In this document: one piece after another, positions 48,628 to 57,825 of the stretch
Layout: every line of letters begins with the position of its first letter
How positions within the stretch are numbered: position 1 is the stretch's first letter
NCBI RefSeq assembly: GCF_021532275.1
Contig: NZ_JACBOT010000001.1
Coordinates: 414,424-478,423, forward strand
From: Brevibacterium sp. UCMA 11754
Lineage (GTDB): Bacteria; Actinomycetota; Actinomycetes; Actinomycetales; Brevibacteriaceae
Length of the DNA stretch: 64,000 bases
Reading direction: 5' to 3'
Notes under the pieces: model-generated
What the model was told of the DNA's origin: nothing
What the model saw: only the letters and a program-made list of their open reading frames with translations
The model's database searches: none
Translations under genes and position numbers: made by a program

Positions 48628-48821
48628 GGCGGGTCGAGCCTGCACCTGTTCTACATCGCCGCCGACGGCCTGCTCATCGTCGGACTCATCACCATGCTCA
48701 TCGTCGCCGCCCGCCGCTGGGTCACTGTGCAACCTGCGATCAAGGGCGCCCCGCGGAGCTGACCTCGGCCGACGTGGCGCTCTCCTCGGCCGAGGTGGCG
48801 CTCTCCGCGTATGGCTGCGGC

Positions 48822-49415
48822 TCAACGCCAGCGGTCCAGGGACACGATTCTGCTGTTCGCGTTGGTTGCCATGACCAGTGGCAGATCGTGTGTGGCCCAG
48901 ATGATCGTGTGCCCGGCCTCGGCCAAGGCGCTGAGCAGACGGGCGAACCGCGCGGCATTCGAGGCATCGAGTGCCGCGGTCGGTTCGTCGCAGACGATCG
49001 TGTCGACTCCGCTGGCCAGGGCCCGGGCCAGGCACACCCTGGCGGCCTGACCTCCGGAGAGCTCACCGCACTTGTGCTCGAGCAGCTCCGGGTCCAGCAG
49101 TGCACGGGCCAAGATGTCGGTTCGCTCTTCGGCCTCCAGCTTGCGGCCGAGGATGCGAGCGCTCCGGTCGATCACCTCGGCGACGGTGTGCCTGGGGTTG
49201 AGCCATTCGCGTGGGTTCTGCGGTACCAGCACGCCCGGCTCACCGCGGATGCGCCCGCTGGTGGGGGTGAGGAATCCGGTCATGGCCAGGCACAGGGTGG
49301 TCTTGCCGCTGCCCGAACCACCTCGCAGAACGGTGACGTTCCCGGCGGGGAAATCGGCGCTGACCGGGCCGATCAGGGTGGTCCCGTAGTCGACCTCGAG
49401 CTCATGCAGCTCCAT
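48822..49415 (-). CDS. ABC transporter ATP-binding protein (NikE-like), second ATPase
   Basis: The 197-residue ATPase has Walker A GGSGSGKTTL near residue 33, the signature CGELSGGQAARVCLARAL and Walker B DTIVCDEPTAALD, followed by the switch His in THDLP. I chose ATG 49415 because it begins the natural HELEVDYGTTLIG fold start; a longer frame would run through the tail of the first ATPase gene, which it overlaps by 14 bp. It is short for the family but holds all motifs. It is the last gene of the urease/nickel-uptake operon. Confidence 0.85.
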   Translation of the reverse strand: MELHELEVDYGTTLIGPVSADFPAGNVTVLRGGSGSGKTTLCLAMTGFLTPTSGRIRGEPGVLVPQNPREWLNPRHTVAEVIDRSARILGRKLEAEERTDILARALLDPELLEHKCGELSGGQAARVCLARALASGVDTIVCDEPTAALDASNAARFARLLSALAEAGHTIIWATHDLPLVMATNANSRIVSLDRWR

Positions 49416-50394
49416 CGGCGTCACCCCGATTCTGCTGTGCCCGATCATCGCCGGCGAGGACGTCGTCGCTGCCGTCGATGGCGTCACCGGCATGGATGGC
49501 GGTGCTGCCGTCGATGGCGTTGCTGCCGTGGATGGGTGCCCCGTCCAAGCGACGCAGTTCATCGCCGACACGATATTCCTGCCCGCCGAGGTGGCCAGGA
49601 GTCAACGGCAGCGGGTGGGCTCCCGCGTCCGGTACGGCTGCGGCAAGGGCCCGACTGTAGGCATTGTCGGCGTCTCTTGCCAAGAAGCTCTCGACGGTGC
49701 AGGTGTCGACGATGTGTCCGTTGAAGAGGACTGCGACACGGTCATCGCCTCGGGCGTTCCTGGCCATGCCGGAGAGGTCGTGGGTGACGGCGAGTACGGC
49801 GGCTCCATTGGTACGGGCGCAGTCGTCGAGGATGTCAACCATGGAATCAGCCTGCCGGGGATCAAGTCCGGCTGTGGGTTCGTCACAGACGAGCAGCCTC
49901 GGCGTGTGTGACAGTGCCGCGGCCAGGGAGACTCGGGAGATCTGTCCGCCGGAGAACTCGTGGGGGTATCGCTGAAGCAGCGAGTTCTCCAGACCGAAGG
50001 GGCGAAGGTCCGGATCATCGATCCCGGCGCGGTGGAACCACTGCCGCAGACGCAGCCGCGGTGGGAACGTGTCCATAGCGTTCTGCGGGGCCCAGGCGAG
50101 TTCACCGCGCCCGCGCAGCTCAGCCAGCAGTTTTCTGCCCCGCCGGGTGCCCAGGTCGATCCGATCGCCGCCCAGGTCACCATGCTCGGCACCGAAGTCG
50201 AGCTGACCAGTGACATCGGCACGGGCAGGAGTCAGTCCGGCCAACAGATTGCAGAGTGTCGATTTCCCGGCCCCGGACTCCCCCACCAGCCAGGTGATGT
50301 GCCCCAGCGGCAGAGTCACGGACAGATCGGAGAGGATGTGGGCTCCGGCAGACGGCAGTCGCAGAGAACACCGGCTCACGGTAATGGCATTCAC
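49402..50394 (-). CDS. ABC transporter ATP-binding protein (NikD/OppD-like), first ATPase
   Basis: The 330-residue protein has Walker A LVGESGAGKSTL near residue 37, the signature EFSGGQISRVSLAAAL and Walker B LLVCDEPTAGLDP. I chose GTG 50394 because it overlaps the upstream permease stop in GTGA. The last 35 residues repeat AIDGS/AIHAGDAIDGS, a low-complexity tail encoded by short DNA repeats at 49440-49540. It would energise the two permeases together with the second ATPase. Confidence 0.85.
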   Translation of the reverse strand: MNAITVSRCSLRLPSAGAHILSDLSVTLPLGHITWLVGESGAGKSTLCNLLAGLTPARADVTGQLDFGAEHGDLGGDRIDLGTRRGRKLLAELRGRGELAWAPQNAMDTFPPRLRLRQWFHRAGIDDPDLRPFGLENSLLQRYPHEFSGGQISRVSLAAALSHTPRLLVCDEPTAGLDPRQADSMVDILDDCARTNGAAVLAVTHDLSGMARNARGDDRVAVLFNGHIVDTCTVESFLARDADNAYSRALAAAVPDAGAHPLPLTPGHLGGQEYRVGDELRRLDGAPIHGSNAIDGSTAIHAGDAIDGSDDVLAGDDRAQQNRGDADGAA

Positions 50395-51170
50395 AGTGAT
50401 CGCGGCCTTTCTCCGAGTCGGCGGGACATGATCGTCGGCGGCAGGAGCAGCAGCATGAGTGCCAGCGTCGGGACGAGCAGTGTCCACCATGCTCCCACGG
50501 TCATGTCGTTGCGACCCCAGGCGATGAGCGGGCCCAGGGACACCGCGGCAGGGTCGACTCCGATGCCCAGGAACGAGGTGGTGGCCTCGTGGACGACGGC
50601 TGAGGGGAAGGTGATCGCCATGGCCGCGGCCACTCGCCCCCAGACGGCCGGGAGCAGATGCCAGGTCAGGATCTGACAGCGGGTGGCGCCGAGGCGGCGG
50701 TCGAAGCGCACCCACCCGGAGTTCCATTCTTCGCTGAGCTTCGGCCCGATGAGCTGGGCTGCGATCGGCCAGTGTGTGAGTGCCACCGTGACCATGATCG
50801 CTTCTCGTCCCCCGCCGAGGATGCCCACGACGATGAAGGTCAGCAGCATAGAGGGCACGGTGACGGTGGCGATGAGCAGAGCGGTCGACATCTTCGACAG
50901 TGCCCGCGACAGGGTGGAGACGACTCCGATGGCGGCCCCGATGAGAGTTGTCGCCGAGGCGGTGAGGAGTGCGGCAAGTGCAGATCCCCCGGCCGCGGTC
51001 CAGGTGGTTTGGAAGACGCTGCGTCCGTAATGGTCGGTTCCAGCCAGTCCACCGTCTCCGGGTGGCAGCAGGGAGTTCGCGAAGTCAGTGGTCTGAGTCG
51101 GCAGGAAGCGTCCGATGATGAGCAGCACCAGGACGATTGCGATGGCGACGATCGGCAGTCGAGTTCTCAT
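50391..51170 (-). CDS. ABC transporter permease (NikC/DppC-like)
   Basis: The 259-residue membrane protein has about five to six hydrophobic segments. GGLAGTDHYGRSVFQTTWTAAG is the conserved pre-loop of DppC/NikC-type permeases, and EATTSFLGIGVDPAAVSLGPLIAWG is their C-terminal hallmark. Its ATG overlaps the stop of the preceding permease (ATGA). It forms the second half of the channel for the family-5 binding protein encoded at 52093. Substrate by context: nickel, free or chelated. Confidence 0.9.
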   Translation of the reverse strand: MRTRLPIVAIAIVLVLLIIGRFLPTQTTDFANSLLPPGDGGLAGTDHYGRSVFQTTWTAAGGSALAALLTASATTLIGAAIGVVSTLSRALSKMSTALLIATVTVPSMLLTFIVVGILGGGREAIMVTVALTHWPIAAQLIGPKLSEEWNSGWVRFDRRLGATRCQILTWHLLPAVWGRVAAAMAITFPSAVVHEATTSFLGIGVDPAAVSLGPLIAWGRNDMTVGAWWTLLVPTLALMLLLLPPTIMSRRLGERPRSL

Positions 51171-52084
51171 GGCCGATCACCTCTGGCCGTCGCGGTGCGC
51201 ACCAGCAGCACGAGTCCTGTCGTCATTCCCGCCGCGATCGAGGTGACGGTGGCCAACAGCGGCAGATCGGCTCCGGCGGCGGCTTGGACGAGTGCGTTGC
51301 CCAGCCCCGGATAGGCCAGCACCGCTTCGACGGCGGCCTCGCCGAGGACGATGGTGGGCAGATAGACCAGTGCTGGGCTGCGCACGGCGCCGAGCACGGT
51401 GGGCAGAACCGTGCGGATCCGGGCGCTGTGGTCAAATCCCCGGCCGATCAGTGCACGTGCCCACGGAGTCGACCACACCTCGGCGGCTGCAGAACGGGCC
51501 GCGGCAATGAGCGGGGCGGACCAGGCGAGCGCGATCGTGATCGCCACCCCGGGGATCAGGGTGATCGGGGCACTGACGGCGGGATTGGGCAGCGAAGCAC
51601 CCCAGACCACGACGATGATCAACGCGATGAGGAACGAGGGGACTGCCAGCCAGGCGCCGAGGATGCCCGAGGCACTCGAACTCTGGGCCAGTCCCGGGAA
51701 GCGGGCCAGCGCGATCGCCACCGCACCCACCACGATCACGGTGATGGCGGCGGCGCAGACGCTGGCCGCGATGGTGTTGAGTCCGCGAGAAGTCACGATC
51801 TCTGCGACCGGAGCGTGGAGGATCCGGGAATAGCCCAGGTCACCCGTGGTCACCGCCGTGATCAGCCACTGCCACCAGGCGGAGAGCCACCCACCGGAGT
51901 GGTAGGCGGCTTCGAGGTCGGCTCGTGCCTGCTCGGAGGCGAACTCCCAGCTGCCGACAGTGTGAGCCAGAGGGTTCGCCGGTGAGGCCGCGGCCAGCGC
52001 GAACACACCCGCACCAGCGGCCAGCACTGCGATGAGCATCCCGCCGCAGACGATCGCGCAGCGACGTACGACGCCCCTGGTCAC
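51167..52084 (-). CDS. ABC transporter permease (NikB/DppB-like)
   Basis: The 305-residue protein has about six hydrophobic segments. TGDLGYSRILHAPVAEIVTSRG is the DppB/NikB-type external loop, and the EAA-like loop ARALIGRGFDHSARIRTVLP contacts the ATPases. VLGEAAVEAVLAYPGLGNAL near the end is typical. The start is chosen at GTG 52084, 8 bp after the binding-protein stop; an upstream frame start at 52126 would overlap that gene. It pairs with the permease at 50391. Confidence 0.88.
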   Translation of the reverse strand: MTRGVVRRCAIVCGGMLIAVLAAGAGVFALAAASPANPLAHTVGSWEFASEQARADLEAAYHSGGWLSAWWQWLITAVTTGDLGYSRILHAPVAEIVTSRGLNTIAASVCAAAITVIVVGAVAIALARFPGLAQSSSASGILGAWLAVPSFLIALIIVVVWGASLPNPAVSAPITLIPGVAITIALAWSAPLIAAARSAAAEVWSTPWARALIGRGFDHSARIRTVLPTVLGAVRSPALVYLPTIVLGEAAVEAVLAYPGLGNALVQAAAGADLPLLATVTSIAAGMTTGLVLLVRTATARGDRP

Positions 52085-52092
52085 GGCGCCCC

Positions 52093-53685
52093 TCAGCTCT
52101 TCGTCCAGTCCGCCAGATTCCACCATGGACCCCAGTCGGAGCCGTGGACGTGGGGTTCGAACGTGGTGTCAGGAACGTCCCAGCCGTCGGTGTCGGCGAC
52201 ATAGGTGTGTTCGAGGAAGGCGACGATGAGATAGCTGGGGTCGTCCATGTAGAGGTCCTGGACCCGGCGGTAGTCCGCGTTGGCCTTCGCCTCATCGGTC
52301 TCCTCGGCGGCATGGTCGAGGAGTTCGTCGGCTCCGGGAATCTCCACGTCGGAAGGATTGTCGAAGACCCCGGAGGTGCTTGTGTGGGTGTGCAGCGCCG
52401 CCCTGATCTGGTGATCGATGTTGTAGGGCTGCTCCCCACCGGCGTAGACGATCGCCTGCTTGGTCATGGACTTCTCGATCTCGTCCCATTCGTCGGCTTC
52501 GACTTCGACGGTGATGCCCAAGGGTTTGAGCTGTGCGGCCACCTCGGCGGCGATGTCCCCGCGCACGGAGTCACCGGCGGGATAGGTGAACGGGATGCTC
52601 GCGCTCTGACCGTTCTTGGAACGAAGGCCGTCGTCACCCTTCTTCCATCCGGCATCGTCGAGCATTCTCTGCGCGGCCTTGACGTCGAGTTCGAAATTTG
52701 CCGAGGGTTCGTAGGCGTCGCCGTAGAACTCACCGACCGGGGTCGAGGCCGGTGTGCCGTGGCCGGCGAGGACCTCGTCGACGATCTTGTTCCGGTCGAT
52801 GGCGATGTTGAGTGCCTTGCGAACGGTCGCCGAGGCGGTGAACGGGTTGTCAGAGGGCAGGGTCAGTCCGCGCCAGTCGGCGGTTCTCGCGGTGACGATC
52901 TCATGGTCCTCCCCCGCGATCTTGTCGACCGAGCGCGGTGGCACGGCTGCCCCGGAGACCTTGCCGTCTGAGACTGCTGCCGCCAGCGCGGAGGAATCCG
53001 CGTAGGCCTGGATCGTCACCGATTTCAGTTCCGGAGTGGTGCGCCAGTAGTCGTCCGTGGCCTTCAGCACCGCGGTGTCCGAGGTCAGGGATTCCAGGAC
53101 GTAGGCACCGGTGCCGACGGGTTCGCTGTTGACGCTCCAATCGGCGGCCGGAGTGCCCTTTTCGATGGCCTCGCTGGGCAGGATCCCCAAGGTCAGCCGT
53201 GAGGCGAACGTGGGCGTCGGCTCGCTCAACCGGAAGACGACGGTGGACTCATCCGGTGTCTCGATGTCCTCGATCATCCGGAATGCGTCGACGACTTCCG
53301 AGGCGGAGTCGGGGTCGATGATGGCCCGATAGGTGGCGGCCACGTCCTGCGCATCGAAAGCGGAGTCATCGGAGAACGTCACGCCCTCACGCAGTTTCAC
53401 CGTCCATGCGCTCGAGTCCTCATTCGCCTTCGGTTCCGCGGCTGCCAGCGCCGGTGTCAGGTCCGGCATCTGTCCAGTTCCCGGGTCCTCCTGCAGGCGC
53501 AGCAGGCCGTCGTAGAAGGGTGAGTTGCCGTCGACGGAGTAGCCGTTGACGGGGTTGTATCCGCCGAGGTCCTCGGTGCCGATGACCAGCTGCGAGTCGC
53601 CCCCGTCGGGGGCCTCGCACGCGGAGAGTACGAGTGCGAGCGCCCCCACAGAGGCCACCAGCGCCGAGGTTGTCCTTCGTTTCAT
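52093..53685 (-). CDS. Family 5 ABC transporter substrate-binding lipoprotein, probable nickel uptake
   Basis: The 530-residue protein begins with a lipoprotein signal (KRRTTSALVASVGALALVLS then the LSAC lipobox, Cys23). The body has the family-5 (oligopeptide/nickel) pattern: DGLLRLQEDPGTGQMPDLTP, WTVKLREGVTFSDDSAFDAQDV and ALNIAIDRNKIVDEVLAGHG. Family-5 proteins bind peptides or nickel complexes. It starts 14 bp after ureG in the same direction, so nickel is the best guess. A second, frameshifted copy lies in the inverted arm at 63393. Confidence 0.88.
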   Translation of the reverse strand: MKRRTTSALVASVGALALVLSACEAPDGGDSQLVIGTEDLGGYNPVNGYSVDGNSPFYDGLLRLQEDPGTGQMPDLTPALAAAEPKANEDSSAWTVKLREGVTFSDDSAFDAQDVAATYRAIIDPDSASEVVDAFRMIEDIETPDESTVVFRLSEPTPTFASRLTLGILPSEAIEKGTPAADWSVNSEPVGTGAYVLESLTSDTAVLKATDDYWRTTPELKSVTIQAYADSSALAAAVSDGKVSGAAVPPRSVDKIAGEDHEIVTARTADWRGLTLPSDNPFTASATVRKALNIAIDRNKIVDEVLAGHGTPASTPVGEFYGDAYEPSANFELDVKAAQRMLDDAGWKKGDDGLRSKNGQSASIPFTYPAGDSVRGDIAAEVAAQLKPLGITVEVEADEWDEIEKSMTKQAIVYAGGEQPYNIDHQIRAALHTHTSTSGVFDNPSDVEIPGADELLDHAAEETDEAKANADYRRVQDLYMDDPSYLIVAFLEHTYVADTDGWDVPDTTFEPHVHGSDWGPWWNLADWTKS

Positions 53686-53699
53686 ATCATCGACTCAGT

Positions 53700-54431
53700 T
53701 CAGTGCTGGTGGGCTTCTCCACCTTCGGCATGGGTGTGCAGATAGCCTTCGCCTTCTTCCTCGGCGTGGAAGTGCGGGGCCATCGGGCCGGGGTCGACCG
53801 GGGTGTGATCACCTTTGACGAAACGGGCGTGGACCTCGCGGACCCAATCGGCCAGTGCGTCAACGGTTTCGGGGACCTTGCGGGAGACTCCGAGCACGGG
53901 CCCGCCCTCGCGTGCCTTCTTCGCGTCCTCGAGCATGAGATCGACGTCGACATCGACGTGCGGGCCGAGGTCGATCTTGTTGATGATCAGGAGGTCGGCG
54001 CGACCGATTCCCGGCCCGCCCTTGCGTGCCACGTCACCGCCGCCGGCGACATCGAGGACGAAGAGCTGGGCGTCGACGAGCGCTGGTGAGAATGTGGCGG
54101 TGAGGTTGTCGCCGCCGGATTCGATGAGGACGATGTCGAGGGGGTCGAAGTCCTCTTCGAGGGCCTCGACGGCCAGCAGGTTCATGCTCACGTCGTCACG
54201 GATGGCGGTGTGCGGGCAGGCACCGGTCTCGACGGCGCGGATGCGCTCATCAGGCAGGACTCCTGCGGCCTTGAGGAAGCGTGCGTCCTCATCGGTGTAG
54301 ATGTCATTCGTGATGACGCCGATGCGGAACTCCTGCGCGAGCGCGGTGCAGATATTGGCGATCGAGGAACTCTTGCCGGTGCCGACAGGCCCGGCGATGC
54401 CCAAGCGAAGTGCTCGTTTTCCAGTGCTCAT
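53700..54431 (-). CDS. ureG: Urease accessory GTPase UreG with a C-terminal histidine-rich tail
   Basis: UreG is the SIMIBI GTPase that drives nickel insertion into urease. The 243-residue protein has P-loop [12 protein letters not shown] (residues 11-22), [12 protein letters not shown], the metal-binding Cys-Pro-His in [26 protein letters not shown] and the guanine-specific IINKIDLG. After the normal end (about residue 215) it continues [19 protein letters not shown] and ends in HQH, six His in 24 residues. No ureE is found in the operon, so the tail may store or deliver nickel; that is inference. Confidence 0.95.
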   Translation of the reverse strand: MSTGKRALRLGIAGPVGTGKSSSIANICTALAQEFRIGVITNDIYTDEDARFLKAAGVLPDERIRAVETGACPHTAIRDDVSMNLLAVEALEEDFDPLDIVLIESGGDNLTATFSPALVDAQLFVLDVAGGGDVARKGGPGIGRADLLIINKIDLGPHVDVDVDLMLEDAKKAREGGPVLGVSRKVPETVDALADWVREVHARFVKGDHTPVDPGPMAPHFHAEEEGEGYLHTHAEGGEAHQH

Positions 54432-54492
54432 TGTCTCTCCTTCTCTTCGTGGTGGTCCTTGTGGGTTGTGGATGTCAGGTGAGTCGTGGGGC

Positions 54493-55383
54493 TCATCGTG
54501 GGACCGCGGACCAGACTGGCTCGCGGCCCCAGGGTTCGCCGATGTGCGTGAGTGCGGCGTCGAGGCGTTTACGCAGGGCCAAGGCGTCGGCCCCGACCGC
54601 GGTGATCTGCACGCAGGTGTCGTCGACGGGCAGGATCGCGGTCTGCGGGTCGATGACCACGGTCTCTGCCGGCAGTCCGCCCTCGGGGTCGACGATGACG
54701 ATGGAGCCGACGCCCTGGCCCCGTCCTGCCACGGCGGGTGAGTCGAAGCCGAGGCTGTTCGGTCCCAGGTCGAAACGTTGGATGCTCAGCGGAGCACCGC
54801 CTCGGCGGACGGTCAGGGCGGAACTGAGGTCTCCGGGGTCTTCGCCGTGACGGCCGAGGACGAGCTCTTCGCGGTAGAAGAGTCGCGCGTCGGCTGCGAG
54901 GTCGATGTCGACGGTGTGCGTGTGGCGGCACCCATTCGCCGCGATCACCGGCTCCGGCACCCACACCAGGGTCGCTGCCTCGCCGACGTGGGCGTGTGAT
55001 TCCAACAGTGAGGGGTGACCGTGAACGCCTGGCAGTACGAGGGTGGCCGAGACTTCACGGATGAGCAGGCTCGAACCGTCGCCGACGCTGACGTCGAAGC
55101 GGTAGTGGTCGCCGCCGAGTGGCCCGGCTGCTCCCGAGGTCAGGGCGATGCGGGCGGCGTTCGGATCCCGATCGATATAGGGTTCGTGGCCGCTGGCGCC
55201 GGTGGGTCGCGGCACCAGTGGGGCTTGGGCGCGCAGGCCCGACACGCGTGTTCCCGGCTGGCCCGGCTCGCTCAGCTCGGTCGCCACGGAGGCCCGACAC
55301 GTCATGCCGCTGGGGCCATTGGCTTTCACCTCGGCAGATGAGGTGCCGGGGCTCCTGTTCTCAGGATGCGAATAGTCGAACAT
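54493..55383 (-). CDS. ureD: Urease accessory protein UreD
   Basis: UreD forms the UreD-UreF-UreG platform on apo-urease for nickel delivery. The 296-residue protein has the recognisable core [22 protein letters not shown], then [36 protein letters not shown] and [23 protein letters not shown], all in UreD order. The N-terminus (residues 1-65) is Pro/Gly/Ser-rich and poorly conserved. It overlaps ureF by 23 bp. The right-arm copy differs in a 25-bp block near its N-terminus. Confidence 0.93.
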   Translation of the reverse strand: MFDYSHPENRSPGTSSAEVKANGPSGMTCRASVATELSEPGQPGTRVSGLRAQAPLVPRPTGASGHEPYIDRDPNAARIALTSGAAGPLGGDHYRFDVSVGDGSSLLIREVSATLVLPGVHGHPSLLESHAHVGEAATLVWVPEPVIAANGCRHTHTVDIDLAADARLFYREELVLGRHGEDPGDLSSALTVRRGGAPLSIQRFDLGPNSLGFDSPAVAGRGQGVGSIVIVDPEGGLPAETVVIDPQTAILPVDDTCVQITAVGADALALRKRLDAALTHIGEPWGREPVWSAVPR

Positions 55384-56107
55384 GGTCCTTCACGTGCATC
55401 TCGGCGGCGAAATCTGACAGGGGCGAGCTCAGCGCCGGCAGGTCCCGGGCCGGGGTGAGTTCGTAGTCGGCGGCTGCTTCCGCGGCGACGTCGAGTTCCT
55501 CGCCCAGGCACAGGATTGCTCCGTGGGCTTGGAAGGGGTCGATGCTCATGAGCTTGACCGCGGCGGTAGCCGGTCCGGTGACTGCTTCGTGGAGCACGAC
55601 GGCCGCCGTCTCCGCGGCACCCAGCCCCAAGGCTCGACCGATTGCCCCGTACACGAGTGGCTGCTGCAGTCCCTTCGGCAGGTTCTCAAGCAGCGGATGC
55701 GGATGGATCCGCTGCATCGACCGCAGCATCAGCGTCCCCAACCACTCCCCCGTCGTGCGCAGGGCCGGGGCGGGTGTGCGGGCACAGAGCTCCGCGTCGA
55801 GATCGGCGAGGGACTGCGCGATCTCGTTCCCGAGCTTCTCGTCCACGGTCGTATCCGCGGGACGATCCCCCACCTCGGCGGTGGCGTGGTTCTCACCGAG
55901 GAGTCGCCGGGCGGAGACCGCGAAGGCGGCGTTCATCAGCCCGGTAGTGTGCAGGCGTCCGCGCAGGAAGTCCTTCAGGTCGGACACATCGGTGACCCAA
56001 CCTTGGCGGATGGCCTGTTCGAGCCCACCGGAGTGCGCGTACCCGCCCGAGGGAAGTCGCCCGTCGCCGAGCATCAGGAGGGTCGCGCGTGAGGTGCTTC
56101 GTGTCAT
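55361..56107 (-). CDS. ureF: Urease accessory protein UreF
   Basis: UreF is the all-helical partner that links UreD and UreG during urease activation. The 248-residue protein begins with the signature LLMLGDGRLPSGGYAHSGGLE and continues with RGRLHTTGLMNAAFA, PHPLLENLPKGLQQPLVYGAI and LHEAVTGPATAAVKLMSIDP. Length is normal. It begins 8 bp after the ureC stop and overlaps ureD at its end, showing tight operon organisation. Confidence 0.95.
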   Translation of the reverse strand: MTRSTSRATLLMLGDGRLPSGGYAHSGGLEQAIRQGWVTDVSDLKDFLRGRLHTTGLMNAAFAVSARRLLGENHATAEVGDRPADTTVDEKLGNEIAQSLADLDAELCARTPAPALRTTGEWLGTLMLRSMQRIHPHPLLENLPKGLQQPLVYGAIGRALGLGAAETAAVVLHEAVTGPATAAVKLMSIDPFQAHGAILCLGEELDVAAEAAADYELTPARDLPALSSPLSDFAAEMHVKDHVRLFAS

Positions 56108-56115
56108 TCCTGTTC

Positions 56116-57825
56116 TCAGAACAGGAAATAGCGTTGGGCCATGGGCACGAACTCCGCGGGTTCGTGTTCGATGAGTTCATCATCGATGGTGACGGCGTAG
56201 GTGTCGGAGTCGACCTCGATCTTCGGGCGGGCCGAGTTGTGGATCATGTCGTCCTTCGTGACTCCACGTGTCGAGGTGATCGGCACGAAGGGCCTGTCGA
56301 CGTTGACCTTGTCCGCAATGCCGTCGGCGATCGCATGTTCCGACACGAACGCCATGCTCGTCGCTGCTGCCGCGGACGACCGGAAGTTGAAGCCCATCCG
56401 TTCGGACACGGGCTGCGGGGTCGGGATCGAGGCGTTCGGGTCGCCCAAGGCGGCCACGGCCGCCATGCCGCCCTTGAACACGGTGTGCGGGCGGACCGCG
56501 AACATCGAGGGCTGCCAGAGCACGAAGTCGGCCAGCTTGCCGACCTCGATCGAGCCGACGTGGGCGTCGATGCCGTGAGCGATGGCCGGGTTGATCGTGT
56601 ACTTCGCGACATAGCGCATGGCGCGGTTGTTATCGGCCCGATCATCGCCTGCCAACGGTCCGCGCAGGCGTTTCATCTGGTGAGCGGTCTGCCAGGTGCG
56701 CATGGCGACCTCACCGATGCGCCCCATGGCCTGAGCGTCGGAGGACATGATCGACAGTGCTCCCATGTCCTGGAGAACATCCTCGGCGGCAATGGTTCCC
56801 GCCCGCACCCGGCTCTCGGCGAACGCGAGATCATTGGGCACCTGCGGGTTGAGGTGGTGGGCGACCATGACCATGTCCAGGTGTTCGTCGACGGTGTTGG
56901 TCGTGAAGGGCCGCGTCGGGTTGGTCGAGGCCGGGAGAACGTTGAGCTCCGAGGCGATCGTGATGATGTCGGGTGCGTGGCCGCCGCCGGCACCCTCGGT
57001 GTGGAAGGCGTGGAAGGTGCGCCCCTTGACCGCAGCGAGCATGTCTTCGACGAAGCCGGCCTCATTGAGGGTGTCGGAGTGGATGGCGACCTGGACCCCG
57101 GTGCCATCGGCCACGCGCAGGGCGTTGTCGATGACGGCGGGTGTTGCGCCCCAGTCCTCGTGGATCTTGAAGCCGCCCGCACCGCCGCGCACCTGTTCGA
57201 GCAGGGCTTCGTCGTTCATGGTGTTGCCGCGCCCCAGGAAGAGGACGTTGACCGGCCAGGGGTCCATGCTTTCGAACATGCGGGCCAGCCACCAGGGGCC
57301 GGGGGTGGCCAGTGTGGCCTTCGAGCCTTCCGTTGGCCCCGTTCCGCCGCCGACCATCGTCGTGGTTCCGGCCATAAGTCCGACCTGGAACATATCGGGT
57401 CCGACGTAGTGGACGTGCGTGTCGACGGTGCCGGCGGTCATGATGAGTCCGTTGCCCGCAGCGATCTCCGTGTTCGGGCCGATCACCAGATTGGGGTCGA
57501 CCCCGTTCATGGTGTCGGGGTTGCCTGAACGTCCGATGCCGACGAACCGGCCGTCGCGAATGCCCACATCGGCCTTGATGACTCCCCAGTGGTCGAGGAT
57601 GATCACGCCGGTGATGACGAGGTCAGGGGTGCCCTCGGCGCGGGTCCGTGATGATTGGGCCATTGATTCGCGAGCGGACTTTCCGCCGCCGAAGACGACT
57701 TCGTTGCCGCCGACACAGTAGTCCTTGTCGATCTCGATGACGATGTCCGTGTCGGCCAGTCGGACTCGGTCACCGACGGTGGGGCCGAACGATGCCACGT
57801 ATTCGGACCTCGATATGTCAACCAT
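56116..57825 (-). CDS. ureC: Urease subunit alpha
   Basis: UreC holds the dinickel site that hydrolyses urea to ammonia and carbamate. The 569-residue protein starts [20 protein letters not shown] and contains [15 protein letters not shown] (HxH nickel ligands), [13 protein letters not shown] (carbamylated Lys), [15 protein letters not shown] and [14 protein letters not shown] (His ligands). In the mobile flap, the usual MVCHHL is MVAHHL: residue 322 is Ala (codon GCC, 56860-56862) where most ureases have Cys. The other catalytic residues are present. The start overlaps the ureB end by 8 bp. Confidence 0.97.
   Translation of the reverse strand: MVDISRSEYVASFGPTVGDRVRLADTDIVIEIDKDYCVGGNEVVFGGGKSARESMAQSSRTRAEGTPDLVITGVIILDHWGVIKADVGIRDGRFVGIGRSGNPDTMNGVDPNLVIGPNTEIAAGNGLIMTAGTVDTHVHYVGPDMFQVGLMAGTTTMVGGGTGPTEGSKATLATPGPWWLARMFESMDPWPVNVLFLGRGNTMNDEALLEQVRGGAGGFKIHEDWGATPAVIDNALRVADGTGVQVAIHSDTLNEAGFVEDMLAAVKGRTFHAFHTEGAGGGHAPDIITIASELNVLPASTNPTRPFTTNTVDEHLDMVMVAHHLNPQVPNDLAFAESRVRAGTIAAEDVLQDMGALSIMSSDAQAMGRIGEVAMRTWQTAHQMKRLRGPLAGDDRADNNRAMRYVAKYTINPAIAHGIDAHVGSIEVGKLADFVLWQPSMFAVRPHTVFKGGMAAVAALGDPNASIPTPQPVSERMGFNFRSSAAAATSMAFVSEHAIADGIADKVNVDRPFVPITSTRGVTKDDMIHNSARPKIEVDSDTYAVTIDDELIEHEPAEFVPMAQRYFLF

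Noticed and set aside
56089..57528. 479-codon open frame antisense to ureC (and its mirror at 59548-60987)
   Set aside because: A shadow frame caused by the high-GC third positions of ureC. It has no ribosome binding site and no family resemblance, and His/Val/Asp-rich mirror sequences like this occur opposite most genes here.
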